A DNA stretch of 64,000 bases, from NCBI GenBank assembly GCA_023105745.1, contig JALGQZ010000019.1:4216001-4280000 (forward strand). The letters run 5' to 3'. Below are positions 60,480 through 64,000 of the stretch, piece after piece. Each line of letters begins with the position of its first letter. Position 1 is the first letter of the stretch. This DNA comes from Austropuccinia psidii. Lineage: Eukaryota > Basidiomycota > Pucciniomycetes > Pucciniales > Sphaerophragmiaceae. The notes beneath the pieces are model-generated. The model made no database searches. It saw nothing but the letters and a program-made list of their open reading frames with translations, and was not told the origin of the DNA. The translations under genes and the position numbers were made by a program.

Positions 60480-60879
60480 TCAATACCATGCTTCCCAAAA
60501 CAGTAGGTAAATAGATGCTCCTCCATTCTTCTGTATTTTTCAGAATTCATCAGCTTGAAATCTTTATTTAATAAAGAAGAGTGGGGCTTGTCCCTCTCCC
60601 AAAGATTATTGTTCTTGTTTTGACTTGAACTTGCAGAATTTTACTTTTAGGTTTCAGGCTTCTTGTCTTTTTGCCTCTCATGGTACCTGGTAACAAGTTC
60701 CACGGTAATATCCATTAAGTCTTGAAGAGAGTCAATTCTTGAAGAATGGGAGGCCAACTGATCCAAAATCCTGGATGGCAATTCTTTTCTGAAATAATGG
60801 ATGAGAACTCTTTCACCCCAATGCCTGATTCTTGAGACAAAACTTCTGAAATAAGCAATTTATAATGATACATTCCCAC
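60480..60879 (-). pseudogene. E3 gag, C-terminal part
   Basis: Gag continues after the solo LTR with a FVSRIRHWGERVLIHYF segment, SLQDLMDITVEL and TRYHERQKDKK. It ends in a decayed CX2CX3HX4C knuckle (TYCFGKHGIECC) whose first Cys is Phe. Confidence 0.75.
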
Positions 60880-62760
60880 TGTGGTATTCCATACCTTTTT
60901 ACCAGTTTCAAGAAATTGTTTGAAACTTTACAGTTGGCGAATCAAGATCAAAAATGAATAATTCAGCAAATCACCAATCAAAGGACATGATTAAAGATCA
61001 CACACACTCAGGAATAACCTCCATAGTAAGGAGGAATGGAACATTTAGCATTCAGAATTGAAATAATCAATATATTTCTACAATTCAATAATAGTAGGGG
61101 AATCTAATCTTATGGAATTATACAAGAAAGCCTACATATAAGCCTTACAGAATAAACAATAGGCTTAATACATACAGAAAACTAAAAATTACATGGGAAA
61201 AGTAACATTGTAAGATTATATCCACTCTAAATCCATCAAGAAGACTATATTACCAACAATTACAGTAACAAAATACAGCTCATGTGACACAAGGATCATA
61301 TGACAGTGTCCAATCCAATTCAATACAGGAAAATCCACTAAAAACTTCAAAATTACACAACAATACAGGAACCCAAATAAGACTGATGCAGTCCACATGC
61401 ATAAGATCTAGACATTACACAGCCACAGTATTATTAAAATTCAAGTTAATTGAAATTCAACTAGCTGCATGCAAGGAAAATACACTAAACTGTAAACTAC
61501 ACAGCAATTACAGTAATCAAGAATTAAAACTCAAGAGGATATCCCCACATTACACAGCATAATCACCTGGAACTAAATAAACCTTACAAACAAATAATAC
61601 ATGGGCTTATTCACATGACACCATCATCATCCTTACTCACCAGCATTAATTCCTCAAGGCTGTGCAAGCTGACTAAAGCAGTGCAAAAGAGAAGTCACCT
61701 GATATTCTTATCAAAATCCCCACCAAGAAAAACATCTCAACCTTCATTTTGACCAAACAAATGGTGAAAATATCTCAGTCATATGATACAACTCCCAATT
61801 TTACACACTAGCATTAATCTCGCAAGGCTGTGCAAGATTACTAATGCAGTATAACAGATAGGTCATCTGACTTTTGTTACAAAAATCTACAGCAGCAAAA
61901 TTATCTCAAGGGCAAGAATAACACTTTACATGGAGAGCCCATGGGTACTTCTCACAACATAAAAAGAGGCCTCTCTCTCTCATTTTTTCTCCTCTTTCCT
62001 CATGCAAAGAATTATATACCAAGAAGGAGAATAATTATTCATCCCTTACTAGTAGGTTAATCTAGATATTATTCTTATTAAATTACACTAAATAGTGGTT
62101 TATAAATAGCTGTAGTTAACAGTAGGTCTGCCTATAATATAAATTCATCTATTAGGGAAATACTCATATTCAACAAAATATTTATATTATACTCTTCTCA
62201 CTAGAAGAAAAATCCATATCACTATTTTTATTATCACAAAATATATTTCTCATATTATCGAAATTATTTACCAACAACAACTATTTAAACTATCAAACAA
62301 TATTATTATATATTATTACTATTACTAAATTTTCCTCATAATTGAGCTATTATTCATTAAACAAAATAACTTCAACAAAGAAAACAACTTAAAATCATCA
62401 CTCAGTATTATTATATCTCTTATTTATTTTACTCAATTATTAATTTATTATCCTAAAATCACCTACAAATTTATCTTTTGAAATTATTTTATCTAAATTA
62501 GTATTATTATTTTATCATTAGGCTGATTATTGAATAGGTCCGATAGAGACTGCTAAAAAGTCTTCTCTAGTTGTAAAGCCAAAATCTTAAATATTGATTT
62601 GTGAGCTCTGTAGGGAGATTGTTTAGTATATTCAGAGGGGCAGCTAAAACACCATTAGAACCCTTGGTTACAGGAGTATTTCAGAAATTCAAAACTGTTT
62701 ACCTGTGATTTCCCCCTCAAGGACTGCCTTATCCAATCCCACACTAAAAGGATTTCCACA
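60880..62760 (+). mobile_element. Solo LTR (1881 bp) inserted in E3 gag
   Basis: It begins TGTGGTATTCC and ends GGATTTCCACA. The flanking duplication reads CCAC (60876-60879 and 62761-62764). Removing it makes the E3 gag halves co-linear. The plus orientation is suggested by a TATA-like ACATAAAAAGAGGCC near 61960, matching the box in the solo LTR at 537-2709, and by an AT-rich U5 at 62030-62530. It has no internal region. Confidence 0.8.
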
Positions 62761-62764
62761 CCAC

Positions 62765-63593
62765 CTTCTTTCATTCTTAAAGAATCCAACTCAGCTTCAG
62801 CTTTTCTGACTTCATTTTGGTCTCCAAATAAGGTGAAGGGTTGGGATTTGAATAATTGCCAATAATTGAGAATGTAATTTGGACCTTGATTGGTGAGAGT
62901 GGAAAGATAAGGCTAAATGCATTTTGTAGCCCTGCCAATGAGAACTGAGGTGGCATAAAGGACCTTCTTTCTGTCTTGGAAGAAGTTTGATGGATCATTA
63001 TGGAAAATTAATTGACAATACTGAATGAATCTTCTGACTTTTAAGGCTTGAGTCCCATCAAAGCATTCTTGTACCTTCATAGATGGAGTCTCGAAGGCTG
63101 GTGGTCTTGATGATTCAGAAGATGAAGCTGCTTGAAGATTGTCCATAGTTTGAGTCATTTGCTGCGTGATGGCCAATAAGGATGGTTCAGACTTATGAGA
63201 GAGAGGCTGATTAGACTGGGATAGAGTTGGCCCTCCAATACCTTGGGATTCCCCCACAGGAGCAGGAACACCTTCAGTACAATCAGACCCTTCCTCTTCC
63301 ACAGAATTCTCCTCCTCCTCTTCCCCATCTTCACCAAGACCTTTGAAAGTGGTCCTTGAGAGTACTGGAAATCCACCAACTACTCCTGAGAAAGAATTTG
63401 ATCTTCTGGGCCCTCTTCCTTCCTTTCTGGATGGTTCTGCTCCTTCCATAATGGGTCCTCTGTCTAATTGTCGCCTCAATTGAGGAACTGCTGGGGTTCC
63501 ATTAAGAGGAGCTCTTGGAGTTGGAGTGAGAACAGCTTGAGCTCTGGCCTGAGATCTGATCTGTCTTGCAGAAGGTGAATGTTGAATGGGCAT
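62765..63593 (-). pseudogene. E3 gag, N-terminal part
   Basis: ATG is at 63593. The N-terminus is rich in Arg, Pro, Gln and Glu with a long acidic run, followed by a retrotransposon gag domain (FDGTQALKVRRFIQYCQLIF onward). A TAG at 62913-62915 interrupts it, but homology continues past it (QNEVRKAEAELDSLRMKEGG) up to the solo LTR. In relatives I recall, this position continues without a stop. Confidence 0.85.
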
Positions 63594-64000
63594 GATTCTG
63601 GAATAAGAATTAAAATAAATGAATATAATCAAAATTTGAATTGAAAACCTTGAGGAAAATAAACTGGAAAACTTGAAGTCAAAATCAATGTCTTGAAGAA
63701 AATCAATGGATAAAAATGAAATCTTGAGGTAATCAATCAATGAATATGTCAAAATAAATTCTTCAATTCAATAAGTCCATAAGTCAAATAAATCAAAATC
63801 ACAACCTTGCAGAAGAAATCAATCAATCAAATGAATTCTTGAGGTAAATCAATTTTAGGTCAACAATTATTGATGTAAAAAATCAGCAAAATCAATGAAA
63901 TCTTCAGGTAAATCAATTTTATTGAAGTCAATATCAATTATGTCAAGCCAATCACTCAAATCAAAATGAAGTGAGTTCTTCTTAAAAATCAAAATCCATG
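63594..64000 (-). other. E3 leader region
   Basis: AT-rich sequence upstream of the E3 gag contains repeated AATCAAT and TCAATCAA words. The primer site and 5' LTR are expected beyond the window. An in-frame upstream extension of gag is open to 63752 but is low-complexity and AT-rich, so ATG 63593 is preferred. Confidence 0.5.

Larger units (their letters stand above)
55946..64000 (-). mobile_element. Minus-strand chromodomain gypsy element E3 (runs off the window)
   Basis: The order on the minus strand is gag (63593 downward), protease, RT, RNase H, integrase and chromodomain, ending with a purine tract at 55954-55967 and the LTR start at 55951. E2 is inserted six bases into this LTR, which continues at 14313-12922. 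The gag closely resembles, from memory, a very common A. psidii gypsy family. Stops in gag and before the chromodomain and a lost protease Asp mark it as dead. Confidence 0.85.

Noticed and set aside
1..64000. tRNA and rRNA genes
   Set aside because: No cloverleaf with A- and B-box promoters and no rRNA core was recognised by eye; a dedicated tRNA scan would settle it.

Overview
The window is repeat-dense fungal DNA, almost certainly from a rust fungus (Pucciniales). Short introns of about 55-85 bp with GTRAGT donors, Ty3/gypsy polyproteins with chromodomain-like tails, a Tnp2-type transposase and a TET/JBP-like dioxygenase all point to a basidiomycete. The gag at the right edge, the two gypsy polyproteins and the zinc-cluster gene at 45.8 kb look, from memory and without a search, like very abundant families of the myrtle rust Austropuccinia psidii. 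No conventional single-copy host gene and no RNA gene was recognised.

The layout is a set of nested insertions. (1) 1-3475: a solo LTR (537-2709, duplication GGTAA) inside another LTR that interrupts a decayed gypsy copy, called E2b here (3476-6924). (2) 6925-12921: a very decayed gypsy element, E0. (3) 12922-14318 and 55946-64000: a minus-strand chromodomain gypsy, E3. Its 3' LTR is split, and its gag carries a plus-strand solo LTR (60880-62760). (4) 14319-55945: gypsy element E2, sitting in the E3 LTR with duplication GTGAC. Its 5' LTR is hit by a solo LTR (14947-16383, duplication AAATT) and by gypsy element E1 (16508-26506). (5) 33137-53844: a 20.7-kb DNA transposon inserted into the E2 integrase region. 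It has 46-bp inverted repeats starting CAC and a CCC target duplication.

The 20.7-kb element is the centre of interest. It encodes a complete two-exon Tnp2/CACTA-type transposase (A), an unknown 646-aa protein (B), a five-exon SNF2 helicase-like ATPase (C), a Zn2Cys6-type zinc-cluster protein (D), a TET/JBP-like 2OG-Fe(II) dioxygenase with its ligands intact (E), and an unknown 677-aa-class protein broken by one base (F). Exon joins were worked out by hand, and each sums to a multiple of three apart from the single missing base in F. Five 26-bp palindromes lie between the genes. The best copies read CGG-N10-CCG, a spacing used by Zn2Cys6 factors, so cargo gene D may regulate the cargo. Three GC-richer minisatellites and tandem repeats fill the remaining spaces.

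E1 and E2 share an odd expression layout. A leader intron ends just before a TG, so splicing joins A|TG to make the ORF1 start codon. ORF1 then overlaps the gag-pol frame, which is in the -1 frame, for several hundred bases. E1, E2, E2b, E0 and E3 are all broken by stops, shifts or lost catalytic residues, so any movement would depend on help from other copies.
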